The notes under the pieces were generated by a model. That model worked only from the letters and a program-made list of their open reading frames with translations, made no database searches and was not told where the DNA came from. A stretch of DNA of 64,000 nucleotides from Bathynomus jamesi (lineage: Eukaryota; Arthropoda; Malacostraca; Isopoda; Cirolanidae). Positions 63,607-64,000 of the stretch are shown piece by piece. How positions within the stretch are numbered: the stretch's first letter is position 1; each line of letters opens with the position of its first letter. The stretch is taken from positions 262,001 through 326,000 of the forward strand of contig JAJOZX010002350.1 of NCBI GenBank assembly GCA_023014485.1. The letters are read 5' to 3'. A program made the translations under genes and the position numbers.

Positions 63607-64000
63607 ATTTGGGCTTCGTTTGCTATTTTATTGAAAATTTACAGACGGTTGAAAAAAGTGAAGAGACACCTTCGGTTTTTCCATAGTGTTTGATTTGAAA
63701 ATAAAAGTGAATAAATATTTATTGAGTGAATATATTTAGAATCGTGTTGCTTTTCCCTTTCGTTGCGTAAAACTGACACATGTTTTGGCATTTCATTGAT
63801 GAGCTTTGCCATATTTGTTCTCGAAGACAATCATGATGGTGTCTATTTACTTATGTCAACCCTCTGTAATCATGACTAACTCTATGACAAGCTTTGCTGA
63901 TGTAAAATATCATGAAAATAGCAACAACTAAAATATTTTCACCGAATGTACTAACAAAATTTAGCATACAGATACTGAAATCTGTTCAATGATACAATAC
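63607..64000. other. no gene recognised
   Basis: AT-rich sequence with no repeats, coding motifs or element ends that I can identify. Confidence 0.5.

Noticed and set aside
62813..63686. Novel small protein encoded in both foldback arms
   Set aside because: The frame is present only because the arms are identical; no homology, start context or domain supports it.

Overview
The window is a piece of a eukaryotic, almost certainly invertebrate animal genome built nearly entirely from nested transposable elements. I find no convincing host protein-coding gene. An arthropod, perhaps a crustacean, is my best guess: non-LTR retrotransposons of the CR1/Jockey group, ZMYM1-like hAT elements, mariner/Tc1 relatives, a Gypsy element, long (TA)n tracts and short TTAGG-like runs occur together. 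This identification is inference; no species marker is present.

Layout. 1-5.0 kb: a Jockey-superfamily reverse transcriptase (RT) split by a mariner-like element (1386-4427), itself split by a hAT deletion derivative (1740-3307). 5.0-13.9 kb: copies of a CR1 element with a long conserved 3' UTR, riddled with hAT, Tigger/pogo and palindromic miniature elements. 13.9-16.1 kb: a catalytically deleted mariner, a 594-bp palindrome, a pogo-like MITE and a tRNA-like sequence in the loop of an inverted repeat. 16.1-19.0 kb: a fairly intact CR1-like ORF2 (endonuclease plus RT) with a poly(A) tail. 19.5-23.2 kb: a minus-strand CR1 5' half (SGNH-domain ORF1 plus endonuclease) cut up by foldback elements.

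23.25-41.4 kb is one ZMYM1-like hAT element (family alpha, minus strand) broken by a Gypsy provirus (25645-39113, target duplication CCATT). That provirus carries two almost identical 3.8-kb hAT elements (family beta) in opposite orientations, one in gag and one in the 5' LTR, and a third hAT MITE in its 3' LTR. A Helitron-like element and an IS1595/Merlin-like transposase gene lie in the remaining alpha sequence.

42.94-50.23 kb is a 7.3-kb DNA transposon with TAGGGTGGA ends, terminal inverted repeats of about 340 bp, an 8-bp target duplication and a minus-strand gene of an uncharacterised transposase-like family. It is interrupted by three further elements; one of them (45889-49600) has inverted 16-bp tandem arrays and contains an RT element that is itself interrupted by a palindrome. 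A palindrome at 14798-15391 has the same TAGGGTGGA ends and an 8-bp duplication, so it may be a non-autonomous relative. This is the best candidate here for something poorly described.

50.3-58.3 kb is a CR1 element (SGNH ORF1, endonuclease, RT) carrying a second, full-length alpha hAT with matching TIRs and target duplication, plus a piggyBac-like MITE. 58.3-62.1 kb is a second copy of the RT family at 46.5-49.1 kb; it contains a hAT MITE and a local amplification with a 908-bp offset. 62.1-64 kb holds a second copy of the deleted mariner and a 750-bp foldback with 345-bp arms.

The genes do not act together as a pathway. The value of the window is stratigraphic: target-site duplications give the order of at least two dozen insertions. 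Almost every transposase or RT frame is broken by identifiable lesions, which I list per feature.
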